NCBI RefSeq assembly: GCF_024170165.1
Contig: NZ_JALJXP010000015.1
Coordinates: 111,609 to 175,608 of the forward strand
Source: Pseudomonas nitroreducens
GTDB taxonomy: Bacteria > Pseudomonadota > Gammaproteobacteria > Pseudomonadales > Pseudomonadaceae
Direction of reading: 5' to 3'
DNA length: 64,000 bases
Position numbers and translations under genes: made by a program. The notes under the pieces are model-generated. The model was given only the letters and a program-made list of their open reading frames with translations, did no database searches and was not told the origin of the DNA. This document shows, one piece after another, positions 37,069-47,111 of the stretch (positions are counted from its first letter, which is position 1; the number at the start of each line of letters is the position of its first letter).

Positions 37069-39897
37069 ATGGAAAAGCCCAGCACCACGACAAGAAGAAC
37101 TGCCCCTGCCCTGCTCGACGAGCGAGCCGAACCCGCCCTGACCACCACCCTGGACCGCTCGCGCCTGGCGCCGCCGCGCAGCGGTGGTCGGGTCATTCCG
37201 CGTGAACGACTGGTCCAGCGCCTGGTGGAAAGCCGCCGGCGGCGTTGCACTGTGGTCAAGGGCCCAGCCGGATGGGGCAAGACCACCGTGCTGCTCGCCT
37301 GTCGTCAGCAACTGCTGTCGCTGGGCTTCGAGGTCGCCTGGCTGAGCCTGTGCGAGGATGACAACGAACTGGGCCGCTTCATCGACTACCTGCTTGGCAG
37401 CCTGGCGCAGATCGACCTGCAGATGGTCCAGGAAGCCTCCCTGATGGAGGCGCACGGCTTCGACAGTGAGTCGGTGGAGCGCACGATCATCACCCTGGTC
37501 CAGGGCATCGCCAGCAGCCGCCAGGAAGTGGTGCTGGTGCTCGACGACCTGCACAGCCTTACCGATGTCGGTATCCACCAGGCCCTGCAGTGGCTGCTGG
37601 ACTATGCCCCGGCCAATCTGCACCTGGTGCTCGGCACCCGCAGCGCCGTGCCGCTGTCACTGGCCCGCCTGCGCAGCCAGGAGCAGATCCTCGAACTGGA
37701 CCTGCGAGATCTCGGCTTCACCCACGACGAGACCCGGCAGTTTCTCCAGCAGCAGCTGGGCGAATTGCCGGCCGCGGAAGTGCAACAGATCCATGAGCTG
37801 ACCGACGGCTGGATCGCCGGCCTGCAACTGCTCGCTGCCAGCCGGCGAAAACCGGTCGACGCCGGCATGGCAGTCGGTGCCCCCCCTTCTCCCCTGCGCG
37901 ACCACGAGGCCTTTGCCCGCTACTTCGAGTCCACCGTACTGGCCCGCCTGGAGCCCGACGAAGTCGAACTGCTGGTGCACACCGCCGTCTGCAATCGCTT
38001 CTGCCCGGCGCTCTGCGCAGCCCTGGTGAACCGTCCCGACGCGGTGGCCGAGGCACTGGCGCTGCTGGCTCGCCTGGAACAGGACAACCTGTTCCTCATC
38101 GCCCTGGACAGCAGCGACCCGGAAAGCTGGTACAGGCTGCACCCGCTGTTGCGTGAAACCCTGCTCGGCCTGTTCGCCCGCCGCGACTCCGAACACCAGC
38201 GTGCCGTGCACAGCCGCGCCTGGAGCTGGCTGCGCGAGCGCGATCAGCTGATCGATGCGGTGCGCCATGCCGTCGCCGGTGGCGAGGCGGCGGCCGCCGC
38301 GCAGCTCGTCGAGGAGCGCCTGGAAGCGCTGTATGCCCAGGGCGACCTGCGCATCCTGGTGGAGTTGGCCCGCCTGCTGCCCAGGGAGCAGGTGCAGACC
38401 AGCATCCGCCTGCGTCTGCTGCTGGCGCGCATGCAGGTGTTCGCCCGCGACTTCGCTGCCTGCGAACATAGCATCGCCGAACTCGACCAAGACGTTCCGG
38501 TGGATGACAACGACTCGCGCTTCCGCGTCGCCATGCTCCGCGCGGTACTGGCGGTGCAACGCGACAATACCGACGAGGCCCTGGGTATCCTCCCGCAATT
38601 GCTCAATCCGCCGCCCGGAGTCAACTCGGTGATGATCGGCGGCAGCCTGAACATCCTCTCCTGGCTGTACATGAACCGCGGCGAGTACGAACGCGCACGC
38701 CAGGTGCAACTGGAGCGCCCGCCCCTGCTGGTGGATGGCGCGCCGCTGCTGGGCACCGCCGGCGGCACCCTGCAGGGGCGCTGCCTGATCGGCCTGAGCC
38801 TGGCCATGGAAGGGCAGATCGCCCAGGCCGAGCGCATCTACCGCGAGGTCATCTACGAGGCCCAGCGCCACGGCCGCTCCTGCGCCGACGCCAAGCACCT
38901 GGCGACGGCGCTGCTCGGCGACACGCTGTATGAGAGCAACGAGATCGATGACGCCCTGCAACTGCTGGAGCCGCAGATCGACCTGCTTGAGCGCATCTCG
39001 ATTCCCGACTCGGTGCTGCGTGCCCTGGAGGTGCTGGGCAAGGCGCACTGGGTGGCCGGCAACCGTCGCGAGGCGTTCGCCTACCTCGAACACCTGGACG
39101 AGTACGCTCGCCGGCACCAGCTCGACCGGCTGATGGCCCACGCGCTGGTCTGGCAGGTGCACTGGCACCTGCAGCTGGGCGAAGTGGTGGCTGCGGAGAC
39201 CAAGCTCGCTCGCCTGGACGCCATCGCCGCACGCCACCCCGACGCCGCCACCAGCCATCGCAAGGACATCTTCATCATCGTCGAGAACGCCCACGTGCGC
39301 TGGGACGCCGCCCATGGCGACCTGCACAGCGCCACGCTGCGCCTGAACCGCATGATCGAAGCCGGCGAACAGGACGGCCGGCAGCTCGCCGTGACGCGCC
39401 TGAAGATGCTCTGCGCGGTCTTCGATGCCCAGCGCGGGCACCTCGACCAGGCCCGTGAAAAGGTCATGGCGCTGCTGCGCACGGCCCAGCGTTTCGGCCA
39501 GCTGCGTAGCGTGGTCGATGCGCACCCGGACGCCCTGCAACTGATCGAGACACTCACCCGCGACCAGCAACTCGACCCGGTACTGGCCTTCTACGTCGAG
39601 CGCCTGCGCGGTACGCGCCGAGTGGCCACGCAACCGGCAACGGCTGAAGCAACTCCCCGCGCCACCGGCCTGCAACTGGGAGCCGGCATGGAACCGCTGA
39701 GCGAGCGCGAACTGGAAGTGCTGCGCCTGTTGGCCCAGGCCCTGCCGAACAAGAAGATCGCACGGGCGCTCGGCCTGTCCCACGAAACCGTGAAGTGGCA
39801 CCTGCGGCATATCTACAGCAAGCTCGGCGTCGGCAGCCGGGACGAAGCGGTAGCCCGCCTGCGCGACGCGGAAACCGCCAACAGCACCCCGCGCTGA
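37069..39897 (+). CDS. MalT-type ATP-binding LuxR-family regulator 2
   Basis: The 942-residue protein has Walker A GPAGWGKTT at residues 65-73 and VVLVLDDLHSL as the Walker B region. Long helical repeats in the middle are followed by a C-terminal LuxR DNA-binding domain (LSERELEVLRLLAQALPNKK, then HETVKWHLRHIYSKLG). It faces away from the racemase operon and leads the rightward operon. It is only distantly like regulator 1 in its central part, so the two may sense different compounds. Confidence 0.9.
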   Translation: MEKPSTTTRRTAPALLDERAEPALTTTLDRSRLAPPRSGGRVIPRERLVQRLVESRRRRCTVVKGPAGWGKTTVLLACRQQLLSLGFEVAWLSLCEDDNELGRFIDYLLGSLAQIDLQMVQEASLMEAHGFDSESVERTIITLVQGIASSRQEVVLVLDDLHSLTDVGIHQALQWLLDYAPANLHLVLGTRSAVPLSLARLRSQEQILELDLRDLGFTHDETRQFLQQQLGELPAAEVQQIHELTDGWIAGLQLLAASRRKPVDAGMAVGAPPSPLRDHEAFARYFESTVLARLEPDEVELLVHTAVCNRFCPALCAALVNRPDAVAEALALLARLEQDNLFLIALDSSDPESWYRLHPLLRETLLGLFARRDSEHQRAVHSRAWSWLRERDQLIDAVRHAVAGGEAAAAAQLVEERLEALYAQGDLRILVELARLLPREQVQTSIRLRLLLARMQVFARDFAACEHSIAELDQDVPVDDNDSRFRVAMLRAVLAVQRDNTDEALGILPQLLNPPPGVNSVMIGGSLNILSWLYMNRGEYERARQVQLERPPLLVDGAPLLGTAGGTLQGRCLIGLSLAMEGQIAQAERIYREVIYEAQRHGRSCADAKHLATALLGDTLYESNEIDDALQLLEPQIDLLERISIPDSVLRALEVLGKAHWVAGNRREAFAYLEHLDEYARRHQLDRLMAHALVWQVHWHLQLGEVVAAETKLARLDAIAARHPDAATSHRKDIFIIVENAHVRWDAAHGDLHSATLRLNRMIEAGEQDGRQLAVTRLKMLCAVFDAQRGHLDQAREKVMALLRTAQRFGQLRSVVDAHPDALQLIETLTRDQQLDPVLAFYVERLRGTRRVATQPATAEATPRATGLQLGAGMEPLSERELEVLRLLAQALPNKKIARALGLSHETVKWHLRHIYSKLGVGSRDEAVARLRDAETANSTPR

Positions 39898-39904
39898 AGC
39901 TGTG

Positions 39905-39927
39905 CCGCCACCCACTCCGGGTGGCGG
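39905..39927. promoter_or_regulatory. CCACCC-N5-GGGTGG palindrome, copy 4
   Basis: CCGCCACCC-ACTCC-GGGTGGCGG has the same nine-base arms as copy 3. It begins 8 bp after the stop of the second regulator and lies 53 bp upstream of the hydratase start. No T-run follows it. Confidence 0.65.
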
Positions 39928-39979
39928 CGACAGCCCGCTCGCGGCCGAGCATGGATGGACTCTTCCTGCGGAGTCCACC

Positions 39980-40807
39980 ATGAGCACCGAACTGATCGAG
40001 CTGCGCGAGTCGCAGCTGGCCATCGCCGATGGCATCGCCACCCTTACTCACCTGAAGCCAGCGGCACGCAATGCGTTGTCGCTGGAGCTGCGTGAGGACT
40101 ACGCGGACATGCTCGACCGCCTGGAGGCCGATCGCAGCATCCGCGCGCTGATCATCACCGGCTCCGGCGGCAGCTTCTGCGCGGGCGGCGACATCCGGTC
40201 GCTGAAGGAGCGCCAGCTCAGCAGCGATCCGGAGATCAATTCCGCCAACGCCATGCGCCTGCGCATCCGCCGCCTGCACGGCTGGCTGGAGCGCCTGCGG
40301 GGGCTTGAGATCCCGGTGATCGCCGCCGTCGATGGCCCAGCCTACGGCGCCGGGTTCGCCATCGCCCTGCTGGCGGATTTCATCCTCGCCTCCGAGCGCG
40401 CCTCCTTCTGCCTGCCGTTCGCCAAGCTCGGCCTGGTGCCCGACTCCGGCGCGCTCTATACGTTGCCGCGGGTAGTCGGCCTGCAGAAGGCCAAGGAGCT
40501 GCTGTTCAGCGCCCGCCGAGTTGCCGTGGAAGAAGCCCGCGAGCTGGGCATCGTGCACTCCATACACAGCCCCGAAGAGCTGGCCGAAGCCGCGCAATGG
40601 CTGGCCCGGCGCTTCCTCGCTTCACCGCGCGACGCCATCGCCATGAGCAAGCGCCTGCTCAACCAGAGCTACGAAACCCCGTGGCAAGCGATGGCAGAAC
40701 TGGAAGGCCTTGCCCAGGGCGTCGCCTCCACCGCGCCCTATCACGATGAAGCGGTCTCCGCCTTCCTGCGTGGCGACCCTTCCCGCTACGACTGGGACCG
40801 CGACTGA
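39980..40807 (+). CDS. Enoyl-CoA hydratase/isomerase, PaaG-like
   Basis: The 275-residue crotonase has CAGGDIRSL in the oxyanion region, GPAYGAGFAIALLAD, and LPFAKLGLVPDSGALYTLPR. The first catalytic Glu position is Phe-Ala, and the Glu in LPE is absent (LPFAK). An Asp in PDSG remains, as in isomerases of the PaaG type. This points to a double-bond isomerase or to a changed reaction rather than simple hydration. The ATG at 39980 is preferred over an upstream frame start at 39902 that overlaps the palindrome. Confidence 0.8.
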   Translation: MSTELIELRESQLAIADGIATLTHLKPAARNALSLELREDYADMLDRLEADRSIRALIITGSGGSFCAGGDIRSLKERQLSSDPEINSANAMRLRIRRLHGWLERLRGLEIPVIAAVDGPAYGAGFAIALLADFILASERASFCLPFAKLGLVPDSGALYTLPRVVGLQKAKELLFSARRVAVEEARELGIVHSIHSPEELAEAAQWLARRFLASPRDAIAMSKRLLNQSYETPWQAMAELEGLAQGVASTAPYHDEAVSAFLRGDPSRYDWDRD

Positions 40808-40808
40808 G

Positions 40809-40825
40809 CCACCCGGCCCGGGTGG
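40809..40825. promoter_or_regulatory. CCACCC-N5-GGGTGG palindrome, copy 5
   Basis: CCACCCGGCCCGGGTGG begins one base after the stop of the hydratase/isomerase and lies 113 bp upstream of the GTG of the next acyl-CoA dehydrogenase, in a 130-bp gap. It is a candidate operator for the rightward operon; a terminator of the upstream gene is the alternative. Confidence 0.6.
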
Positions 40826-40937
40826 AGTAGCGCCGCCCCGCACGCCCCTACCGTAACCACCAGGCCTTCGCGCCTTTGCCGCGACAACCCGACAACACCC
40901 AACGACCGGCGCGGCCGGTCGGCAACAGGAGCCCTCC

Positions 40938-42077
<1,140 letters not shown>

Positions 42078-42096
42078 TCACACAAGGACAACAACC

Positions 42097-43284
42097 ATGA
42101 GCCAGAAAGCATTCGTCGCCGGCGTCGGCATGATCCAGTTCAAGAAGCCCGGCACCAGCGACTTCTACGACGTGATGGCAGCCCAGGCGATCCGCCAGGC
42201 GCTGGAAGACGCCGGCATCGACTACCGCCTGGTGCAGCAGGCCTACGCCGGCTACGTCTACGGCGATTCCTGCTGCGGCCAGAAGGCCGTGTACCACGCC
42301 GGCATGACCGGTATCCCGGTGCTCAACGTCAACAACAACTGCGCCACCGGCTCCTCCGCCCTCTTCCTCGCCCGCCAGGCGGTGGCCAGCGGCGCGGTGG
42401 ACTGCGCGCTGGCGGTAGGCTTCGAGCAGATGAACCCGGGCGCGCTGAAGTCTGCCTGGCCGGATCGCCCGGCGGCGCTGGAGCGCGCCAACGCGGTGGT
42501 CAGCGAGCTGGTGACCGGTATCGACGTGCCCAGCAATGCCATCCGCCAGTTCGCCGGCGCCGGCCGCGCGCACATGCAGAAGTACGGCACCAAGCTGGAA
42601 ACCTTCGCCGCCATCCGCGCCAAGGCCAGCCGCCACGCCGCGCGCAACCCGCTGGCGGTATTCCGCAACGTGGTCACCACCGAACAGGTGATGAACGACG
42701 TGGTGCTCTGGCCCGGTGTGCTGACCCGCCTGATGGCCTGCCCGCCCACCTGCGGCGCGGCGGCGGCCATCGTGGTTTCCGAAGCCTTCGCGAAGAAGCA
42801 CGGCCTGCGCACCGACGTGCTGATCGCCGGCCAGTCGATGGCCACCGATGTCCCGGCGTCCTTCGACACCCGCGACATGATCCGCGTAGTCGGCTTCGAG
42901 GTCACCCGTCTGGCCGCACAGCAGGCCTACGAACAGGCCGGCATCGGCGTCAACGACATCGACGTGATCGAACTGCACGACTGCTTCGCCCAGAACGAGC
43001 TGCTCACCTACGAGGGCCTCGGCCTGTGCGCCGAGGGCGAAGGCGAGAAGCTGGTCAACGACGGTGACAACACCTATGGCGGGCGCTGGGTGGTCAACCC
43101 GTCCGGCGGCCTGCTTTCCAAGGGCCACCCGCTGGGCGCCACCGGCCTGGCCCAGTGCTACGAGCTGACCCACCAGCTGCGCGGCACGGCCGGGGATCGC
43201 CAGGTCGAAGCGGCGCGCATCGCCGTGCAGCACAACCTCGGTCTCGGCGGCGCGGGCGTGGTCACCGTGTACCAGAAGAACTGA
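42097..43284 (+). CDS. SCPx-type 3-oxoacyl-CoA thiolase
   Basis: The 395-residue protein is strikingly like the thiolase part of human sterol carrier protein X. It shares FVAGVGMIQFKKPG, GYVYGDSCCGQ, VNNNCATGSS with the nucleophile Cys, IELHDCFAQNELLTYEGLG, NPSGGLLSKGHPLGATGLAQ and QHNLGLGGAG. SCPx cleaves 2-methyl-3-oxoacyl-CoAs in peroxisomal oxidation of pristanic acid and bile-acid side chains, giving propionyl-CoA and a shortened acyl-CoA. Its presence with a racemase strongly implies an alpha-methyl-branched substrate. Confidence 0.9.
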   Translation: MSQKAFVAGVGMIQFKKPGTSDFYDVMAAQAIRQALEDAGIDYRLVQQAYAGYVYGDSCCGQKAVYHAGMTGIPVLNVNNNCATGSSALFLARQAVASGAVDCALAVGFEQMNPGALKSAWPDRPAALERANAVVSELVTGIDVPSNAIRQFAGAGRAHMQKYGTKLETFAAIRAKASRHAARNPLAVFRNVVTTEQVMNDVVLWPGVLTRLMACPPTCGAAAAIVVSEAFAKKHGLRTDVLIAGQSMATDVPASFDTRDMIRVVGFEVTRLAAQQAYEQAGIGVNDIDVIELHDCFAQNELLTYEGLGLCAEGEGEKLVNDGDNTYGGRWVVNPSGGLLSKGHPLGATGLAQCYELTHQLRGTAGDRQVEAARIAVQHNLGLGGAGVVTVYQKN

Positions 43285-43300
43285 CGGCGGGAGTTTCCAG

Positions 43301-43741
43301 ATGATCGATCGCAAACACATCGGCAAGCAGTTGCCGTCCTTCAGCGTTGTCGCCGAAGCCGGCCAGTTGCGCTTCTTCGCCAAGTCCATCGGCGAGACCG
43401 ACCCGGTCTACCTCGACGAGCAGGCCGCCCGCGATGCCGGCCACCCCGGCCTGCCGCTGCCACCGACCTTCCTCTTCTCGCTGGCCTTCCAGATGCCCAG
43501 CCAGGCCTGGCGCGACGAGCTGGGAATCATCTCCTCGCGCATCCTCCACGGCGAGGAATCCTTCACCTACCAGCGCATGGCCTATGCCGGCGACACGCTG
43601 CACTACGACGTGCGCATCACCGACATCTACGACAAGAAAGGCGGCGCGCTGAGCTTCGTGGTCCGCGAGTCGACGGTCAGCAACCAGCGCGGCGAGCACG
43701 TGGCGACCCTGCGCACCACCCTCGTCCACCGCAACGGCTGA
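43301..43741 (+). CDS. MaoC-like protein, N-terminal-domain type
   Basis: The 146-residue protein has the FAS1/MaoC_dehydrat_N form (GETDPVYLDEQAARDAG, then LPLPPTFLFSL). It lacks the ASGDxNPxH catalytic motif of its neighbour. Pairs of one catalytic and one non-catalytic hotdog protein make heteromeric enoyl-CoA hydratases, for example in steroid side-chain breakdown. It probably shapes the substrate pocket in a complex with the next gene product, 14 bp downstream. Confidence 0.85.
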   Translation: MIDRKHIGKQLPSFSVVAEAGQLRFFAKSIGETDPVYLDEQAARDAGHPGLPLPPTFLFSLAFQMPSQAWRDELGIISSRILHGEESFTYQRMAYAGDTLHYDVRITDIYDKKGGALSFVVRESTVSNQRGEHVATLRTTLVHRNG

Positions 43742-43755
43742 TCCGGAGGCCCACC

Positions 43756-44175
43756 ATGAGCAACGTTCGATTCGACTCCGTGCAGGTTGGCGACAGCCTG
43801 CCGCCGCTGATCCTGGCGCCGATCAACCGCACCACCCTGGCGCTGTTCGCCGGCGCCTCGGGCGACCACAACCCGATCCACATCGACATCGACTACGCGC
43901 GCAAGGCCGGCATGGTCGACGTGTTCGCCCACGGCATGCTGTCCATGGCCTACCTCGGCCGCCTGCTGACCGGCTGGGTCGACCAGCGCCAGTTGCGCGG
44001 CTTCGCCGTGCGCTTCGCCGGCATCACCCACCTCGGCCACCAGATCACCTGCAGCGGCAAGGTGGTGGAGAAGTTCGAGGCCGAAGGCGAACAGCGCGTG
44101 AAGCTGGAAATCCAGACCACCAACCAGTACGGCGAAACCCGCATCGTCGGCGACGCCATCGTCGCCCTGCAGTAA
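43756..44175 (+). CDS. MaoC-like (R)-specific enoyl-CoA hydratase
   Basis: The 139-residue hotdog protein has FAGASGDHNPIHIDIDYARK and VFAHGML, carrying the hydratase-2 Asp and His. This gives (3R)-hydroxyacyl-CoA, as in the hydratase part of peroxisomal multifunctional enzyme 2. With the preceding MaoC-like protein it can form a heteromeric hydratase, and the SDR that follows can oxidise its product. Confidence 0.87.
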   Translation: MSNVRFDSVQVGDSLPPLILAPINRTTLALFAGASGDHNPIHIDIDYARKAGMVDVFAHGMLSMAYLGRLLTGWVDQRQLRGFAVRFAGITHLGHQITCSGKVVEKFEAEGEQRVKLEIQTTNQYGETRIVGDAIVALQ

Positions 44176-44186
44176 GGAGCAAGAAC

Positions 44187-45011
44187 ATGGCAAAACTCGA
44201 CGGCAAGGTGGCACTGGTCACCGGTTCCGGCCGTGGCATCGGCCAGGCTATCGCACTCAAGCTGGCCAGCGAAGGCGCACGCATCGTGCTCAACGACCTG
44301 GACCTGGCACCGGCGCAGGAAACCGCAGCAATGATCCGCGACCTGGGCGGTGCGGCAGCGGTCTGCCACGGCAACGTCAGCGCGCCGGACTTCGCCGAGC
44401 GCTACATCCGCACCGCGATGGAGAGCTTCAAGGGCATCGACATCATCGTCAACAACGCCGGCTACACTTGGGACGACGTGGTGCAGAAGATGAGCGACGA
44501 GCAGTGGTACGCCATCCTCGACTGCCACATGACCGCGCCCTTCCGCATCTTCCGCGCCGCCTACCCGGTCATCAAGGCCCAGGCCCAGGCCGACGCCGAA
44601 GCCGGGCGTGAGGTGTTCCGCAAGGTAGTGAATATCTCCTCGGTGTCCGCGCTCAACGGCAACGCCGGGCAGATCAACTACAGCGGCGCCAAGGCCGGTG
44701 TCGCCGGCATGACCCGCGCACTGGCCCGCGAGTGGGGCCGCTTCAAGGTCAACGTCAACGCGGTGGCCTTCGGCTTCATCGAAACCCGCATGACCCGCGC
44801 CGACGCCCATGCCGGCGCGACGGTGAACATCGAGGGCCGCGACATCCGCGTCGGCATCAGCCCCGAGGCGGCGAAGTCCTTCGCCCAGCGCAACCCGCTG
44901 GGTCGCCCCGGCAGCGTGCAGGAAGCGGCCGACGCGGTGTACCTGTTCTGCTCGCCCGAATCCAACTACATCACCGCGCAGACCATCGCCGTGGCCGGCA
45001 ACCTCCAGTAG
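44187..45011 (+). CDS. SDR, probable (3R)-hydroxyacyl-CoA dehydrogenase
   Basis: The 274-residue protein has VTGSGRGIG, IVNNAGYTWDDVVQKM, NISSVSALNGNAGQINYSGAKAG in two parts with the catalytic Tyr/Lys, and a long insertion before the C-terminus. It follows the MaoC pair by 11 bp. The natural reading is oxidation of the (3R)-hydroxy product of that pair before cleavage by the SCPx thiolase. The cluster has three SDRs, so substrate assignment is by neighbourhood only. Confidence 0.86.
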   Translation: MAKLDGKVALVTGSGRGIGQAIALKLASEGARIVLNDLDLAPAQETAAMIRDLGGAAAVCHGNVSAPDFAERYIRTAMESFKGIDIIVNNAGYTWDDVVQKMSDEQWYAILDCHMTAPFRIFRAAYPVIKAQAQADAEAGREVFRKVVNISSVSALNGNAGQINYSGAKAGVAGMTRALAREWGRFKVNVNAVAFGFIETRMTRADAHAGATVNIEGRDIRVGISPEAAKSFAQRNPLGRPGSVQEAADAVYLFCSPESNYITAQTIAVAGNLQ

Positions 45012-45050
45012 CCCGCGCTCCCCATCCAGAACAAGAACATGGAGTCACGC

Positions 45051-47039
45051 ATGAAGTCCCGGATCATTCGTTACCTGCCCCACAGCCTGCTGGCCGGCGC
45101 CATCGCCGCCAGCCTCCACCTGCCGCTGCTGGCCGCCGAAACCACCGCCAGCCAGCCGGCCAGCAGCCTCACCGCGGCGAAGAACGCCGAAGTGCTCAAG
45201 GTGCTGCCGTTCAGCGACCGCAGCGACTACGAGTCGGTCACCCGCGGGCTGGTCGCGCCCTTCAGGGGGCAGATTCGCAACGCCGCCGGAAGGGTCGTGT
45301 GGGACAGCCAGGCGCATGACTTCCTCGACGCGGACAAGGCTCCCGACACGGTCAACCCGAGCCTCTGGCGCGCTGCCCAGCTGAACAACCATGCCGGCCT
45401 GTTCCAGGTCGCGGACGGCATCTACCAGCTGCGCGGGATGGACGTGTCGAACATGACCATCATCGAAGGCAAGGACGGCCTGTTCGTCATCGATCCGCTG
45501 ACCTATGCCGAAACCGCCCGCGCGGCGCTGGAGCTGTACTACCAGCACCGACCGAAGAAGCCCATCGTCGGCGTGGGCTACAGCCACAGCCACGGCGACC
45601 ACTTCGGCGGCGTGCGCGGGGTCGTCGACGAAGCCGACGTGAAGAGCGGCAAGGTGAAGATCTTTGCTCCGGCAGGCTTCATGGAGCACGCCATCAGCGA
45701 GAACATCTTCGCCGGCAACGCCATGAGCCGCCGCTCGCAGTTCCAGTTCGGCACCTTCCTGCCACGCGGCGAGCGCGGGCAGCTGGACGTCGGCATGGGC
45801 AAGGCGCTGCCCTCGGGCGGCACCTTCACCCTGATCGCACCGACCGATCTGATCCGCAACGAGTACGAGACCCACACCGTCGCCGGCATCCAGATCGAGT
45901 TCCAGCTCACCCCCGGCACCGAAGCGCCGGCGGAAATGAACTTCTACTTCCCGCAGCATCGCGCGCTGTGCATGTCCGAGAACAGCACGCAGATGATGCA
46001 CAACATCCTCACCCCGCGCGGCGCGCTGGTGCGAGACGCCAAGGCCTGGTCGCAGTACCTCGACGCCAGCCTGGAGCGCTACGGCGAGAAGACCGACGTG
46101 ATGTTCGTCTCGCACAATTGGCCGACCTGGGGTGGCGAGCGCATCCGCACGCTGCTGGCCGACCAGCGCGACATGTACGCCTTCCTCAATGACCGCACCT
46201 TGCACCTGATGAATCAGGGGCTGACCTCCACCGAAATCGCCGAAAGGATGGACAAGCTGCCCGGCGAGCTGGAGAAGAAGTGGTACACCCGCGGTTACTA
46301 CGGCTCGCTCAGCCACAACTCGCGCGCCGTCTACCAGCGCTATCTGGGCTTCTACGACGGCAACCCGGCGAACCTCAACCCGCTCACTCCGGTGGACGCT
46401 GGCAACCACTACGTCGAGGCCCTGGGTGGCGCCGATGCAGTGCTCAAGCTGGTCCGCGCGGCCATCGACAAGGGCGATTACCGCTGGGCGGCGACCCTGG
46501 GCAACCACCTGATCTTCGCCCAGCCGGACAACCAGCAGGCCAAGGCCCTGCAGGCCGACGCCCTGGAGCAGCTCGGTTACCAGGCGGAGAACGCCCTGTG
46601 GCGCAACATCTACCTGACCGGCGCCATGGAGCTGCGCGGCGGCGTGCCGGTGTATGACGCCGGGGCGACCAAGGCCGACGTGGTGAAGAGCATGGAGCCC
46701 GGCCAGTTCTTCGACTTCCTGGCGATCCGCCTGGATTCAGACAAGGCCCAGGGGCACGACATGGTGATGAACTGGGTGTTCAGCGACTTGGGCAAGGACT
46801 ACGCGGTGACCCTGCGCAACGGCGTGCTGACCCACCGCAACGACGAGAAGAGCGCCAACCCGACCGTCACTGTCACCCTGGCCAAGAGCACGCTGGACCA
46901 GATCAGCCTGCGCAAGCTGGACTTCCCCACCGCCATCAAACAGGGCGACATCAAGCTCGATGGCAACGCCAAGGCGCTGGGCGCCTTCCTCGGCATGATC
47001 GACAGCCCGGCCCCGCAGTTCAACATCGTCACCCCGTGA
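45051..47039 (+). CDS. Exported alkylsulfatase, SdsA1-like metallo-beta-lactamase fold
   Basis: The 662-residue protein begins with a signal peptide ending near LPLLAAE. The zinc motif His179-Ser-His181-Gly-Asp183-His184 matches SdsA1. A dimerisation domain and a C-terminal SCP2-like domain follow (TLRNGVLTHRN near residue 590). Class III alkylsulfatases hydrolyse alkyl sulfates to alcohol and sulfate in the periplasm. The ATG at 45051 is chosen because GGAG lies six bases upstream; a start at 45039 would add four residues. It could make the alcohol for the dehydrogenases of this cluster. Confidence 0.88.
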   Translation: MKSRIIRYLPHSLLAGAIAASLHLPLLAAETTASQPASSLTAAKNAEVLKVLPFSDRSDYESVTRGLVAPFRGQIRNAAGRVVWDSQAHDFLDADKAPDTVNPSLWRAAQLNNHAGLFQVADGIYQLRGMDVSNMTIIEGKDGLFVIDPLTYAETARAALELYYQHRPKKPIVGVGYSHSHGDHFGGVRGVVDEADVKSGKVKIFAPAGFMEHAISENIFAGNAMSRRSQFQFGTFLPRGERGQLDVGMGKALPSGGTFTLIAPTDLIRNEYETHTVAGIQIEFQLTPGTEAPAEMNFYFPQHRALCMSENSTQMMHNILTPRGALVRDAKAWSQYLDASLERYGEKTDVMFVSHNWPTWGGERIRTLLADQRDMYAFLNDRTLHLMNQGLTSTEIAERMDKLPGELEKKWYTRGYYGSLSHNSRAVYQRYLGFYDGNPANLNPLTPVDAGNHYVEALGGADAVLKLVRAAIDKGDYRWAATLGNHLIFAQPDNQQAKALQADALEQLGYQAENALWRNIYLTGAMELRGGVPVYDAGATKADVVKSMEPGQFFDFLAIRLDSDKAQGHDMVMNWVFSDLGKDYAVTLRNGVLTHRNDEKSANPTVTVTLAKSTLDQISLRKLDFPTAIKQGDIKLDGNAKALGAFLGMIDSPAPQFNIVTP

Positions 47040-47045
47040 CGCCTT

Positions 47046-47071
47046 CCCGCACCGGGCCAGCCCGGTGCGGG
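47046..47071 (+). terminator. Strong hairpin after the alkylsulfatase
   Basis: CCCGCACCGGG-CCAG-CCCGGTGCGGG is a perfect 11-bp stem seven bases after the stop codon. There is no T-tract, so it may end some transcripts or protect the message from decay before the acyltransferase gene. Confidence 0.55.
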
Positions 47072-47111
47072 ACACCCCCCTTCGAGGCCGGCCCGCTCCG
47101 GAACAGTCAGC

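Noticed and set aside
37657..40041. A 794-residue minus-strand frame opposite regulator 2
   Set aside because: The plus strand has Walker and LuxR motifs; the reverse frame has none.
17962..40825. Reading the CCACCC palindromes only as terminators
   Set aside because: One copy lies between divergent genes and another is 116 bp from the nearest upstream stop; none has a T-tract. A terminator role for the three copies close to stop codons is not fully excluded.
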